Origin: Rhynchopus euleeides
Taxonomy: Eukaryota > Euglenozoa > Diplonemea > Diplonemida > Diplonemidae
NCBI GenBank assembly: GCA_963210315.1
Contig: OY723312.1
Location: forward strand, 248,001 to 312,000
Direction: 5' to 3'
DNA length: 64,000 nucleotides
In this document: positions 39,781 through 50,629 of the stretch, one piece after another
Layout of the letters: each line of letters starts with the position of its first letter
Numbering within the stretch: position 1 is the first letter of the stretch
Notes under the pieces: generated by a model
What the model was told of the DNA's origin: nothing
The model's database searches: none
Seen by the model: the letters and a program-made list of their open reading frames with translations, nothing else
Made by a program: the position numbers and the translations under genes

Positions 39781-42700
39781 AGGCAAAGGCAAGGCAAAGG
39801 CAGAGGCAAGAGAACCCAGCCACCCACAGGCCGCGTGCTTCTGCAATCACTGACAAGGCGGGTTGGGGTGGGGTGCAGGGGTGGGTCGGGGTGTGGCATC
39901 GTCTGACAGCAATCACAGGATGCGAACCAGGGCAGAAACACGGCACTCGGGAGCAGGTGACGACGGAGATTCCTTACGGCACTTGGCCTGGCAGACACGA
40001 AAGATGCGATAAAAGCGCATGGGGGGTCTGGGAGCAGCAGAAGGAGAGAAAGGCAAACAGAGTGAACAGCAAAGTTAAGAACAGAGCGGGCATCACGTGA
40101 CTCGTTCACACGGTGGCCAGGTCACTGCGGATAACCTGAGACCTGGCCAACGTGCAGGCTGTGTGTCCGAGATCGGGTGAGACGAACGGGCTGTCCTGTG
40201 TCAGAAAACTATCTGTGCCCCCGCTGGATCGTAAAGTGACAGCAAAACGAGACAACAAACCAATTACTGCCGAAAGTTGTTTTGTTGGAACGCAGACCCC
40301 ACTCTTTGTGTACACCACTCCCCGGTCTGATGAAGTGGTGTGAGTGGGTGCCGCACGATCCAGCTAAAGGCACAGAAAGTTTCCCCAGTTGGCTACGCCG
40401 AACTAACAAAAAAAGATGTGTGGGAAGAAAAAGGGGACTTGATGGTCTGCCTGACCGAAATAAAACCCAATGTTGGATACGGATCGGGTGGTCCGATTGC
40501 ATCACTCCTCATGCGTGGAATGATTGGGACAACACTACCGAAAAACCGGATGGGCACTCTTTACACGCTGTTTGTTCTTGACCACTTTGCTTTGAATTCA
40601 ATCCACCTGATTTTGCCCTGAGTTTGGCGGAGTTGGGCGGAGTTTGGCGGTGTTGGGCGGAGTTGGGCGGAGTTGGGCGGAGTTGTACGGAGTTGGGCGG
40701 TGGGAGACCCTTTAAATTGGAATATCCCTATGGGGGGATAGCTTTCTGGTCCAAGGAAACCTGGTGCGGAAGGAGCTACCGACCCCTTGAGTCACCCACC
40801 AGCACACATTGTCAGCGAGGATGACGAGCATGGCGATGTAAGCCTGCATAAACATCGCACCCCTTCAACCTGACTTCACATGTCCTTCAGCATGTCCTGA
40901 GTAGGCACTGCCTGCCGTCAGCACCGGGCATCACCTCACCCCTCACCCCCAGTGCTGCTCAACCACGTGTCCATCAGGAGCCACGTCGCTGCGTGGTGCA
41001 CTCCAGAGGGAGGCCTCTGCACCACCTCATGCCGACACACCAAACGTCCTCCCTTCGAGGCGAGGGCACCGGGAGGGGAAGCCCGGGTCGGCGCCCCCCC
41101 CCCAAGGCCTGAGGTCCTGCCTGATAATTGACGGTCCCGGGTTCAAAACCCGCTCAGGTGCTGCGTGTCGACACCGTGACTGCGGCAGTCGACATCCCAG
41201 ACGGGTCGCCCCTCCTCTGTGCAAAGTACACCCGGGCGAGGCTCCCCTCGGGGGAACGCCGTCGGGAGATGTGCTGGAGCCACCGCGCTCGATTCTGGGT
41301 TGTCCGCCATGTGCTGTTATGGAGCCTGTGTATTCGGGCGTGAAAACCGTAGGTGGTGGTTCGATTCCCAGAACTTGGGTAGGATATCCTATGGGATAAC
41401 CTCCACGGGATGTTGCTTCTCACGTTGGATATCCTACACCAAGGTGGAACCCTGCAGAAGACACGAGAGTAACAGAGAGGGACATCCCACGGATATCCCG
41501 CTCTGTTACCTCTCTGTTCCCTCGGGTACCCCGAGAGAACGTCATCCCCCTTCGGCCTGGGCTTGTGCCACTGGCTGGGCTGCTTCTTGTACAGGTCGAT
41601 GGAGTGAACGCGCTGGGTTACTGCGCCAGGTACTAGCTTCGGCAAACTGCAGCAGAGTGGGTGGCTCTCCAGTTGTGCTGGGAAGATGGTGGAGGGTCAC
41701 CAATATTGTGAGGCGGCTCATTTTTCAGCATTTCTGAGCGAAAATCCCTCAGTACAACACCTCCCCCCCCCCCCCGTCTGCAAAGGCAAAACAGGTAGTG
41801 TCCGCCACTTTGGAGCTAATTTTGACCCGAGTTTGGCGGAGTTGGGCGGTGGTGTGGCGGCGTTCGGCGGAACCCGTTTTGGGCCAAATCAGGTGGTCAA
41901 TACTCCCATGTTTTCGAGCCGTGACCAGGACTTTGAAAGACAGGTGGGGGTTTGGTTTCGTGGAGATATGACTCACGCACTAAGTGACGCTCTGTGACTG
42001 TAAGTCACAGTAAGTGACGCCAAAAAAGCGGAAAAAATGGGACAGTCACCTGACCTCAGTTGGCCTAGGCCGTGACCAGGACTTTGAAAGACAGGTAGGG
42101 GTTTGGTTTCGTAGAGATATGACTCACGGGATGCAGCCCCCCCTACCACCCTCTGCTGTGCCAGAGCAGAGTGCGGATTCAGGGTTGGGTGATCGGGGCC
42201 CGAGAGGGGGTGTCCCCCTGGACGCCTGTGCTGGAGCCCCAACGGCACTCCCCCTCCTATTTTGTTTGGAGTACGTGTACAACGCACCGAGCGGGCAAAT
42301 CACGGACACACCCCAAAACGGAGTGGGGTCCGGCTGGGTCTGGGGGTTGCAGGGGACAGGGAAGGGAAGGGCAGGGACGAAGGCGGCTGTGGGTAGAGGG
42401 GCTTCAGTTCCATCACATGCATGTTTCTCTCTGCGCCGCAACTTGAACTGGCGGGTCTTCCAAACAAGAGGCGCGGGGGGACCAGGCCTGTGCCTAAATA
42501 TGGTATAATTATTCCCCGACCCCCTTCCTTCTTCAAGCACCCTACCCCAACGTTGGTTTCGCCCTTCAAACCAGCAAGAACCAAAAGAGCCCGCAAACCG
42601 AGTAACGCCAAGGTAGGTCAGCTGCACATACAGCCTGGGCGAAGCGGGGGGCGGGGCCGTACATGTGTACCGCCAGTTTGGGGGAGGAGCAAACAAAACA

Positions 42701-43984
42701 ACAGCAATCTATTGCCATACGAACGGAGAGGGTAAAGGGTTAATGTAGCGACAAAGCTACAAAGCCAAAACAAACATGAGGTTTGCATCAAAAAAAGGTC
42801 AGAAAATACTCGCGCAGTCGCGCCGTCAATCCTCTGTCTGCAGAAACCTGTTGAAGAGAAAAGGGAAACATAAGGAACGCATAAAAATGGGTCTGTTTGT
42901 GTGATAGCGGAGCACCGAAAGGGAATCAATGGGAACGGAACATCGGCACGAGCACCTATAACATGTTGCACATTGTCTCCCCTTCAGCCACATGCACACC
43001 CAACACAGACACAGCACAGTTGAGAAGATGCACGAGACGCAGAGAGCTCGGCATAATCCGCTTGCATTCACGTTGGAGTAAGAGGGGAGGTGAGGGGTGT
43101 CGGGAAACGTATTGTTTTCTCCAGGGAGCGTGACAAACACACTGCTCCTTCTGTTTGTTGGACGGGTTTTAAATAGAACATTTGTGGTGCTTCTCACCTG
43201 CCTTAAGACCGTGCTGTTGCAACACATCGGTCGAATCTCTTCCCGAGGCAGGCCTGGGCGGGGAACGAGCCCTTTTTCCAGGTTTTTTGGGTCGGGGAAC
43301 CAGGTTTTTTCTAAGAATTTTTACAAGGGATTTTTTGCTCGCCCCCCCACAGTTTCCAGGCGCGTGCCCGTCAGGCGGGACTTATTCTCTGATTTCTCTC
43401 CGCGTCATCATGTGACAGCTCTCGAGTGATGCCCAGAGATGCTTGCGGCAGAGAGTGCCCCTCATGCGCGTTACAGCTGAAAATGAATGAGGATCATCTG
43501 GCACTCGTTCTCATCGGGGGTTGTGCTCCGCAGGGACTCAATACACCTTGGCACTCTCGCAGAGCTGGACATGCCAGCAGCTGGAGGACAGTTACAAAGC
43601 TGCCACTCCCGACGCCACCCACCTGCTGGCCCCTTCAGGTCTGAAAGCCCAAAAGCTCCCGGGGATTTTTGCAGTGGTGCGCACCATATTCAGCGCAGTA
43701 GGGTGATCTCTCCGATTTTCCAAAACTGCTGGTCTACTGGTTTGGGGAACGGTCGTCGGCAGACCGTTGAAATGCCCGTGTTAGCAAGGCACACTCACGT
43801 TTCAGGTAGCGTGTCGCGTGTCACGCATGTCGCGAACGCGGCAAGTGTACCTCCCAGGTAGGGAAGCCCGACCTCCTGTCCGATGTCAGTCAGGCTTCGA
43901 AGAAGCGCTTCATGGATGCGGCGCTGACCTCCTACGCTGCACTGTACCCGGAGAAGTGAGATAGATGGACGGGCACACGCTACC
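39781..43984. other. Long stretch without a confident gene
   Basis: Notable content: a 110-bp repeat at 40205-40315, the MITE-free version of the one in the RRM intron. At 40340-40621 is a protein-like but unassigned 93-codon plus frame (ELTKKDVWEEKGDLM). Tandem GGAGTTGGGC units lie at 40622-40700. Hairpin-prone text occurs at 41470-41520. Two ~55-bp direct copies of CGTGACCAGGACTTTGAAAG... lie at 41921-41977 and 42071-42127. No domain is recognisable. Confidence 0.45.
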
Positions 43985-44036
43985 TGGGGGGTCTGGGGGG
44001 CGGTGCCCCCCAGCCGCCGGAGGCCACGGTCGCGAA
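43985..44036 (+). repeat. GC-rich ~55-bp dispersed module, copy 5
   Basis: GGGGGGTCTGGGGGGCGG followed by the CCGCCGGAGGCCACGGTCG end. Confidence 0.75.
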
Positions 44037-44156
44037 CATCTGTTCGTGTGGGCGTACAGATTCTGTGCGAGTTGGCTGCGTCCTCAGAGGCGATTGGAGT
44101 GGTTGGACCCCGACTTGATGGGATTCGAAGGACTTAAGTACGAGACGTACGCCACA

Positions 44157-44208
44157 GGGGGGTCTGGGGGGCGGAGCCCCCCAACCGCCGGAGGCCACGG
44201 TAGTGAAC
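44157..44208 (+). repeat. GC-rich ~55-bp dispersed module, copy 6
   Basis: 172 bp after copy 5, with similar intervening sequence (ACTTAAGTACGAGACGTACG), showing that the module belongs to a tandem ~170-200-bp unit. Confidence 0.75.
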
Positions 44209-44284
44209 GTCTGGCTCTCCAGTTGGCCAGCAAGGCGAACGGTACGTGGGACAGACTTCCCTCCATCCTTGTGCGCGCCCTGTC

Positions 44285-44420
44285 GACTGGGGAAAACTTA
44301 GAAAAAGTTTTTTCCTCTGCGAAACAACCTTAGAAAAAAAGTTCCCCTAACAAAATTCTTAGAAAAAAACTTTTTTCCCCTTACAAAAATTCTTAGAAAA
44401 AAAGTTCAGAATCCTGAAAG
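44285..44420. repeat. Tandem TTCTTAGAAAAAA units
   Basis: Three to four copies of a ~37-bp AT-rich unit containing CTTAGAAAAAA. Related text lies at 6185-6255, 7275 and 43310. Confidence 0.7.
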
Positions 44421-45230
44421 TGGGGAACAAGCCCCCCAGTTAGGAACAGCCCTGTCCCGAGGTATACCTTTTTTTTTTGGTATCGACGACTAACTGCCTG
44501 ACGTGTGAGACGACCAGACAGTGACGTACTCAATGATTCTTTTTACTTCTTGGGAAGCACCGATGCATTGGGCAAGGTAGGTCTCAGAATCAGAAACGTG
44601 AGAGAAGAACCAGGTGATATTTGTCGATCGCGAGAACACCCTACACCACGCCTGCTGTGGTGTGCGAGTGCTCTGCAAGGACTTGCTTTGTACAGTTTCC
44701 GGCGTTGTGGATAAAACTCTGAAAAAATAAAAAGAAAGAATCGATCGAGCAGTTCGACGCTGAATGCAGAACGGTCCCTGAAGAGAGTCCGTTCGCTCAC
44801 AGCACAGAAAAAGAGGTAGGGTTGAGATAGGTTGGGTAAAGAGGGCGTCAAGGGGTGAACTGAGTTGCTTGTGTACACGTGCACTGCAGTGAAGCAATGC
44901 TTTCAATACGAGCGAGAGGTTCAGTAGGGTGACATAAAAACTGTAGCCCTCCAGGGAGGGTGGGGAGGGGGGTGCACACGTTGAATCAGTTTCGGATATT
45001 GCACGTGTTTTACTCTGCAAGTAGCGTCCGTGACAACAGTAACTTACGCTAGTAGCACACACAACATCCAAGGAGGGTGGGGAGGGGGCGGGGGGCGAAC
45101 CTCTTGCCAAACAGGAAGTTTGCTCCAAGCTTCCGCTCCTCCTTTCTTCTATTCCCGGAAAAGCCGGAAATCGGCAGCGTTGTCCGCGCGCTGTTCGTGT
45201 TTCAGTCATTCTGTTGTTTCACACTGCGCG
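44421..45230. other. Downstream region of the 45-50 kb gene
   Basis: A 239-codon minus frame exists here but is low complexity and Ser/Thr/Cys-rich, so it is probably 3' untranslated sequence. GGAGGGTGGGGAGGGG occurs twice (44952 and 45073), and a TTTGTCGATCGCGAGAACACC motif lies at 44620. Confidence 0.45.
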
Positions 45231-48200
45231 CTAGTTTGCGACGACGTGAACCACGCCAGCGTCATCCGCAAGCTTGTAGTCCTTCACAGCACGCACCAAG
45301 CTCAAGATCCCAGGGACCTCGTAGGCGAGCAGGACGTACGTCGTGCCAAAACCGAGCTTCGCCAGAACTTGCTGTGGTGTGGCAGCAACCTTATCAGCCA
45401 TCAGCGGGCGCAGGACGGCCGCCATCTCGCCGACGCCGGTCGTGATGTTCTGCGCGTACTTCAGCCTCCGCGACACCTTGTACCTGTCCTGCAGGTCCTG
45501 AATCTCCGCCTCCTTCTCCGCCGTCTCCTCTGGGGTCAGACTGTCCCAGTCCACGTCGGCACCGAAGTCTGGCATGTATTCGCTGTCAGCGACAGCCAGC
45601 CACGTCAGGAACGCCGTGTGGATGAACCCGAACACAGAAGTCGGGACGCCGCTGTCCACTACTTTTTTGAACTTCTGCAGCTTTGTGAGTGCAACCCCCT
45701 CCGTCGGGTCGGGGATGAACTTCAGGTTGAAAAGGTTCACGACATCCGTGATGTTGAAGACGAACTGCCACCACCATGACACGGTCTCCGCCTGCTCGCG
45801 GCACGTCATCGAGTCCGGGAACCCGAAGTCGTAGTTCGGGCACGAGAAGCACTGTGCGAGCAGCCCTGCGGCGAAGCCGGCAAACGAAGCGACGGGGTCG
45901 CTCGCGACCGCAGCGCCCATCGCGGCCGCCACGCCAAAAGTGGTGCCTTGGGCTCCGACAGCGACGGCACTGAGCTCCTTGCTGAACATGTTGAGAAGGT
46001 CAAAGACCCCCATCGACATGTAGCAGTTCCCGTAGACCACACCGAAGGAGCACGACAGCTCGGGGGTGTACCTGCTGTCGTCATCCCTCGTGTTCGCTCC
46101 TCCCGTTGGCAACTGGCGCGGTTCGAGCGGGACGTACTCGGTGCCGTTGACGTTTGCGTACTGCCTCATGACCGCCGTGGTCGGGATGGAGAGGATCAGC
46201 GTGACCAGGTTCAGCAGCGTCAGCTCCTGCTCTTGGCCGTCGATCGCGGTGACCGATTTGAACAGGCCGGTCACGATGGGGAGGTTGATCGGCGTGTCGA
46301 ACACCCCGAGGGCGCTTTTCAGCAAGCCGAGGAACGCCGCCAGCGCACCCTTCAGCGCCGCCTGCGTCTTGTCGTCATGCGCGATCCCCTTCAGTGTCCC
46401 CACAACAAGCGCGATGATGTCGCCAAACTTCACCCCAGTCCCGCGGTCGATCAGCACCTGCACCGTACGGTCCAACGTCTCCTTTCCAGCAAACGCCACC
46501 GTTTCCAACAGGTCCATGAAGCAGCCTGCAGCCGCCGCGATCTCCTCCTGCACCTTAGCAACCTGCTTCAGAAGGTCCGGGATCGACGTGTGGCGTGACA
46601 ACAGCTCGATGACCAAGTCCATCAGCCAGTTGCTGTGCGGGTCCGACCCGTACTGCGTCTTGCTTTCGTCCACCCCCGACTTCCCAGGGTACCCGTTCGC
46701 AGCCGTCTCAGCGTTCGCCTCCTCCAGCTCCGCATCAACCGTCCTGTTCATCGCCTCGTCGGCCATCGCAGGCGGGGTGATGTCGGCACCTTTGTTCGCG
46801 TTCTTCGCGGCGCCCTGAAACGCGCCGACCACCCAGTCGACCTTCGAGGGCAGTTCGTTCAGAAGATTCCTCACCTCGGCGCACATCGCGCGCTGGTTCT
46901 GCAGGATGTCCGACCACTTGAAGACCGACCCCAGCCACTCGAACAGGTCTTCGAACAGCACCCCCACGTGCGTGAACAGCGACTGCGCAGCGTGCATGAA
47001 GTCCTCCGCCAGTCCCACGACGCCGTTCCAAACGTACTGCACCGTGTCCACCGCAAACGTCACCGCAGCCTTCAGGAACTTCTTCACCCCGTCAAACACC
47101 CCGCCGAGCTGCGCTGCGTAAAGCGCGTCCTCCTCGTCCGTTGTCGACACGTAGGTGATTGAGAGCATCTCGTTCAGCTTGTCGTTCGTGCTCACCATGA
47201 TCTCCCCAAACGTCCCCTCGAACACCTTCGGCGGGCTCGACGAGCTCGCAGCCAACTCCTGGTCGCGTGCCTCGTGCGCCGCCAGCACCTCCTCGCGCGT
47301 CCCCTTCAGCATCTTGATGCCCCGTGCCCCCGTCTCCGCGTCCGTCAGGTACGCAATGTGCGTGTTCGTCCGCTTGCACCTCTCCGAGTTCAGCCCGAGC
47401 ACCTTGTGCGCAGCGTCCCGCCGGACAGACCGGTGCACAGTCGACCTGCTTTTCCCTGTGCACGTCAGCGTCGCGTTGAAGGATTCCGCGTCCGCCGTCG
47501 ACGTCATCGCCATCGATGCCGTCTCGTTCACCGAGTCCGCGAAGTCGCTCGGCAACGTGCTGTTGAACAGCTTCGACCCGTCTTGCTTGCGCGCCTGCTG
47601 CAGCTCGTCTTGCGTGATGTTCGCCAGGATCACCTGCTCCTCGCCGTTCGCCTCGACCATTGACATCCCGTCCTCCGGATGGTACGGCGTGAAGATCTTG
47701 AACACCGGCGCGTGCAGCGACGTCGCGATGGTCGTGATGGTCGCCACCCCGCGCGCGTTCGAGCGGATCTCAAGCGGGGCGTCGGTGCTGTTCAACGAGA
47801 CGATCTGTCCGTTGACCAGCACTTGCGTGTCGTCCTTCGCAGCCTGAATGAAGACAGGCGTTTCTGGACACGACACCCCGTTCAAGTCCATCGTTGCGTA
47901 GTTGATCACCCACGACTTGAACGTGTGCGGCGCTTGCGTGTCGTGGCTCTTGCTGCTCATCTTCTTCCCGTAGAACGTGGAGAGCTGAGGGATATACGCG
48001 TACTCGTACGGGTACGTGTTCTTGTCCCGCCCGTAGACGCACTGGTTGTTCAGTGCCACAGCCCCCGGCGACATCGCTCCGACTCGAGACGTGCCCACGA
48101 CCGATGCATCGCTCGCGTTGATCTGGTATCTGTAGCAGGTGTTCGAGGTGTTCGCTGCCACCACCTGCAGCCCCCCCTGCGCGTCATGGTACGGCGAAGC

Positions 48201-50186
48201 GTACGTCGTCTTGATCTGCATGTCCGTCCCAAACCCATCTGCGGAGCGGGCGCAGTACAGCGAGCTGCTGGTCGTGAGAAACACAACGTCGTTCTGCCCC
48301 GTCGGCGCCACAAACACGCCCGTGTACGTGCCCTGCGACACCGGCACCTTCCCGTACCGATGCAGCTTCGACCCCGAGTCGAGCTTGTAGAACTTTGCCT
48401 CCGAGCCGTTGTCATTAGAAATCCCGCACAGGAACACCCCGTCGCCTTTGTCCGTCCTCCCGATCGCCATGTCCACCACAGATGCGAAATCGCCGTTTGC
48501 GGGCAGCAGCTTCCAGTGCGAGAAGTCATCGTGCTTCAAGTCGACTTGGTACGCACCCGCCGTCGCACCGCTTGTCACCATCACAAGCACCACCAGCTCG
48601 TCGTCCACAGACCCCACGCACACCTTCGGGTGCGACGGCTTCCCGGGAATCGTTCCGTAGAACTTCCACTGCTCGAACGCCCCGAGCGTCACACCCCAAA
48701 CGCCGTAGTCAGATGACACCCTCACCACCGTCCCGCGGCCCCGGCACGTCCCGGAAGCCAGCGCAATCGCCTCGCGCCCGTCCTCCCACTCTTCCAACTC
48801 CCATCTGCTCTGCGACACGTCCGACACCTCAGACTTCATGTAGCGGTGCACATGCGAGTTCGACGTCTTCACAAGGAAGACGTTCGGCAGGCCGTTGTGC
48901 ATGCACGCGGTCACAAACGACGACTTGCCTGCAGTGCCTTGCGGGACCGGCAGCGGGACCGTCACCTTCACACGCGTGTAGCTGTCGCTGCTCGTCGGCT
49001 GCAGCTCCATCAGGTCGGCATCCTTCGTGAGGACCACGACGTCTGCGTGGTTGTCGTAGGCCGACCCCACCAGCGACACCCCGAACACTTTCGACGCGTT
49101 CGTCGCGACTCTCAGTTCCGTTCCGAACTCGTCGACGTGGTTCGTGATCGCGTACAGGTCGCCCTTCGTGTTCACAGCGTACACCATTTCCACGTCCGAG
49201 TCGGGCTGCGCCGTCACGCAGAAGTCTGCCACCGACGGACTCAGGGGCAGCTTCACACTCGAAACATCGCCTGAGATCCTCCGGTAGAGCCAGATCCCCC
49301 CGCTCGTAGGCTGCACCCCGTACACCGCGAAGTCGTTCCACCCGCGGTTGGGATTCAGCGACAGCTGCAGCCTCGTGATCGGGTTGCTGCCCTTCGAAAG
49401 CCGCACGTTGTCGTCGGTGTCTTTCGCGTAGTAGTACACGTACTTGCTCGACCCGTCCGTCCCCGAGAACGACGTGTACACACCACCGAGAGTTGCGCAC
49501 ACGTCGTACACGTTCTTGGCCGTCAGGTTGTTGAAGGTCTGCCACTTGACGGAGACGAAGGGCGTTTTGCACATGTAAACCTTCGAGTAGCCGTTGTTGT
49601 TCGCATCGTAGCACACGTAGAACGGCTGCGCAGACTCCAACCCGATCGAAATGCGCGCAGTGGACACGGTGCTCGGTGGTGTGGGAATGCCGTTCCCGTA
49701 GGCAGACTTCCATCCCACCCGGAAGAACGACTGCACGCCGTAGTTGTTGCGGTACGACTTTTTGTAGTACACGTACACGCCGTGCATTGACGAATCTTGC
49801 GTCACCACGGCCAGGGTCAGAGTCCCATCCGAAGCCGCACGGCAGTCCAGATCCATGATGGTTTCGCTGCTCGAAGGCGGGGTGATCGTGTCACACACCC
49901 AGTTGGCCCCGGCATGCTTCTTCTTCGTCAGGTGCCCGATGTTTCCGTCGGTGTGCAACGTGAACATGTGCAGGTCAGGACCGCGGTCTGCGTGTCCACC
50001 GTTGTCAGCGTACGTCATCGACGTGGACAACACTTCTCCCAGAGGGCTGAACCCGATGCTGTAGTTCTCCATCAACACGGCCTGCGAGCCCACCGTCGAC
50101 GCTTTGTTGTGCAGGTTGTTGGGCGCACGGAACTCTGGCTCCGCCGGCGGGTCCGGTAGATTCGGAAAATGCTTGTCACCTCCCAT
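45231..50186 (-). CDS. ~1650-residue intronless protein: beta-repeat N-half, helical hydrophobic C-half
   Basis: ATG 50186 (MGGDKHFPNLPDPP) is the first good start; the frame is open upstream to 50357. There is no obvious signal peptide. The first ~800 residues are a series of beta-strand blocks ending in recurring patterns such as DVVVLTKDADLMELQP, DELVVLVMVTSGATAG, GVFLCGISNDNGSEAKFYKL and DVVFLTTSSSLYCARSADG. This fits one or more beta-propeller or lectin-like repeat domains. The remaining ~700 residues are mostly helical, with amphipathic stretches (FDGVKKFLKAAVTFAVDTVQ, FEDLFEWLGSVFKW), hydrophobic segments (LLNLVTLILSIP, VASFAGFAAGLLAQC) and a charged coiled coil (EETAEKEAEIQDLQDRY). 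I do not recognise a family. The length and absence of introns could reflect acquisition by transfer. A duplicated gene 5' end sits just upstream and may be spliced to it. Confidence 0.82.
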   Translation of the reverse strand: MGGDKHFPNLPDPPAEPEFRAPNNLHNKASTVGSQAVLMENYSIGFSPLGEVLSTSMTYADNGGHADRGPDLHMFTLHTDGNIGHLTKKKHAGANWVCDTITPPSSSETIMDLDCRAASDGTLTLAVVTQDSSMHGVYVYYKKSYRNNYGVQSFFRVGWKSAYGNGIPTPPSTVSTARISIGLESAQPFYVCYDANNNGYSKVYMCKTPFVSVKWQTFNNLTAKNVYDVCATLGGVYTSFSGTDGSSKYVYYYAKDTDDNVRLSKGSNPITRLQLSLNPNRGWNDFAVYGVQPTSGGIWLYRRISGDVSSVKLPLSPSVADFCVTAQPDSDVEMVYAVNTKGDLYAITNHVDEFGTELRVATNASKVFGVSLVGSAYDNHADVVVLTKDADLMELQPTSSDSYTRVKVTVPLPVPQGTAGKSSFVTACMHNGLPNVFLVKTSNSHVHRYMKSEVSDVSQSRWELEEWEDGREAIALASGTCRGRGTVVRVSSDYGVWGVTLGAFEQWKFYGTIPGKPSHPKVCVGSVDDELVVLVMVTSGATAGAYQVDLKHDDFSHWKLLPANGDFASVVDMAIGRTDKGDGVFLCGISNDNGSEAKFYKLDSGSKLHRYGKVPVSQGTYTGVFVAPTGQNDVVFLTTSSSLYCARSADGFGTDMQIKTTYASPYHDAQGGLQVVAANTSNTCYRYQINASDASVVGTSRVGAMSPGAVALNNQCVYGRDKNTYPYEYAYIPQLSTFYGKKMSSKSHDTQAPHTFKSWVINYATMDLNGVSCPETPVFIQAAKDDTQVLVNGQIVSLNSTDAPLEIRSNARGVATITTIATSLHAPVFKIFTPYHPEDGMSMVEANGEEQVILANITQDELQQARKQDGSKLFNSTLPSDFADSVNETASMAMTSTADAESFNATLTCTGKSRSTVHRSVRRDAAHKVLGLNSERCKRTNTHIAYLTDAETGARGIKMLKGTREEVLAAHEARDQELAASSSSPPKVFEGTFGEIMVSTNDKLNEMLSITYVSTTDEEDALYAAQLGGVFDGVKKFLKAAVTFAVDTVQYVWNGVVGLAEDFMHAAQSLFTHVGVLFEDLFEWLGSVFKWSDILQNQRAMCAEVRNLLNELPSKVDWVVGAFQGAAKNANKGADITPPAMADEAMNRTVDAELEEANAETAANGYPGKSGVDESKTQYGSDPHSNWLMDLVIELLSRHTSIPDLLKQVAKVQEEIAAAAGCFMDLLETVAFAGKETLDRTVQVLIDRGTGVKFGDIIALVVGTLKGIAHDDKTQAALKGALAAFLGLLKSALGVFDTPINLPIVTGLFKSVTAIDGQEQELTLLNLVTLILSIPTTAVMRQYANVNGTEYVPLEPRQLPTGGANTRDDDSRYTPELSCSFGVVYGNCYMSMGVFDLLNMFSKELSAVAVGAQGTTFGVAAAMGAAVASDPVASFAGFAAGLLAQCFSCPNYDFGFPDSMTCREQAETVSWWWQFVFNITDVVNLFNLKFIPDPTEGVALTKLQKFKKVVDSGVPTSVFGFIHTAFLTWLAVADSEYMPDFGADVDWDSLTPEETAEKEAEIQDLQDRYKVSRRLKYAQNITTGVGEMAAVLRPLMADKVAATPQQVLAKLGFGTTYVLLAYEVPGILSLVRAVKDYKLADDAGVVHVVAN

Positions 50187-50373
50187 TGTGGCGCGTCCCA
50201 AGAACCGTTCTGCCTGCTTGGTGGTTGGTGGGGTGAAGCAGAATCCTGGGCTGCCGAAATAAGCAAAAACAAAACAGGCAACAAACCCGCTGTGACAATA
50301 ACAACAGTCGATTCTTGTGTGGGACATTTTTGTTGCATATCCGAGAATGAATGCCACCAGGGCTCGACCTTAC

Positions 50374-50523
50374 CTCGAGACGAATCCAGAGGCACGTGTT
50401 TTCGAGGATGGCCACGCGTGCCTCCTGCATCAACCCAGAGTCGGCCCCGCCACGCAGCATGCCTTCCTCCACCGCCGCAAGCAGTGCGCTGCGCTCGACA
50501 TCCTCGCAGCTGCTGGATGCCAT
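50374..50523 (-). CDS. Candidate chimeric 5' exon (duplicated start of the 35-39 kb gene)
   Basis: Opens MASSSCEDVERSALL like the gene at 39674, keeps 39 duplicated codons, then adds ENTCLWIRLE and meets a GTAAGG donor at 50373. An acceptor pair at 50217/50214 (CCAAGCAG then GCAG) would join it in frame to AERFLGRATMGGDKHFP of the downstream protein. The splice is predicted only from sequence. Confidence 0.45.
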
Positions 50524-50629
50524 GCCTGAGCAAAAAGGAGGGGAGTTGGTGTGACGCCTTGGCTGCATTGCACTCACAACGTCTGTTTACCACGGGCCAC
50601 GGCGTCGTGTGGGGTGATCTCGAGGGGGA
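50405..50629 (-). repeat. 225-bp duplicate of the 35-39 kb gene 5' end
   Basis: 224 of 225 positions identical to 39556-39780 and in the same orientation. It begins inside codon 40 and ends in CTCGAGGGGGA; the flanks on both sides are unrelated. Confidence 0.95.

Noticed and set aside
41090-41380. tRNA genes or a tRNA-derived SINE
   Set aside because: GGTTCAAAACC (41139) and GGTTCGATTCC (41357) resemble B boxes, but no cloverleaf with proper acceptor and D arms can be drawn around either.
44490-45209. 239-codon minus-strand frame downstream of the large ORF
   Set aside because: Low-complexity, no ATG-supported start or domain; more likely 3' untranslated sequence.
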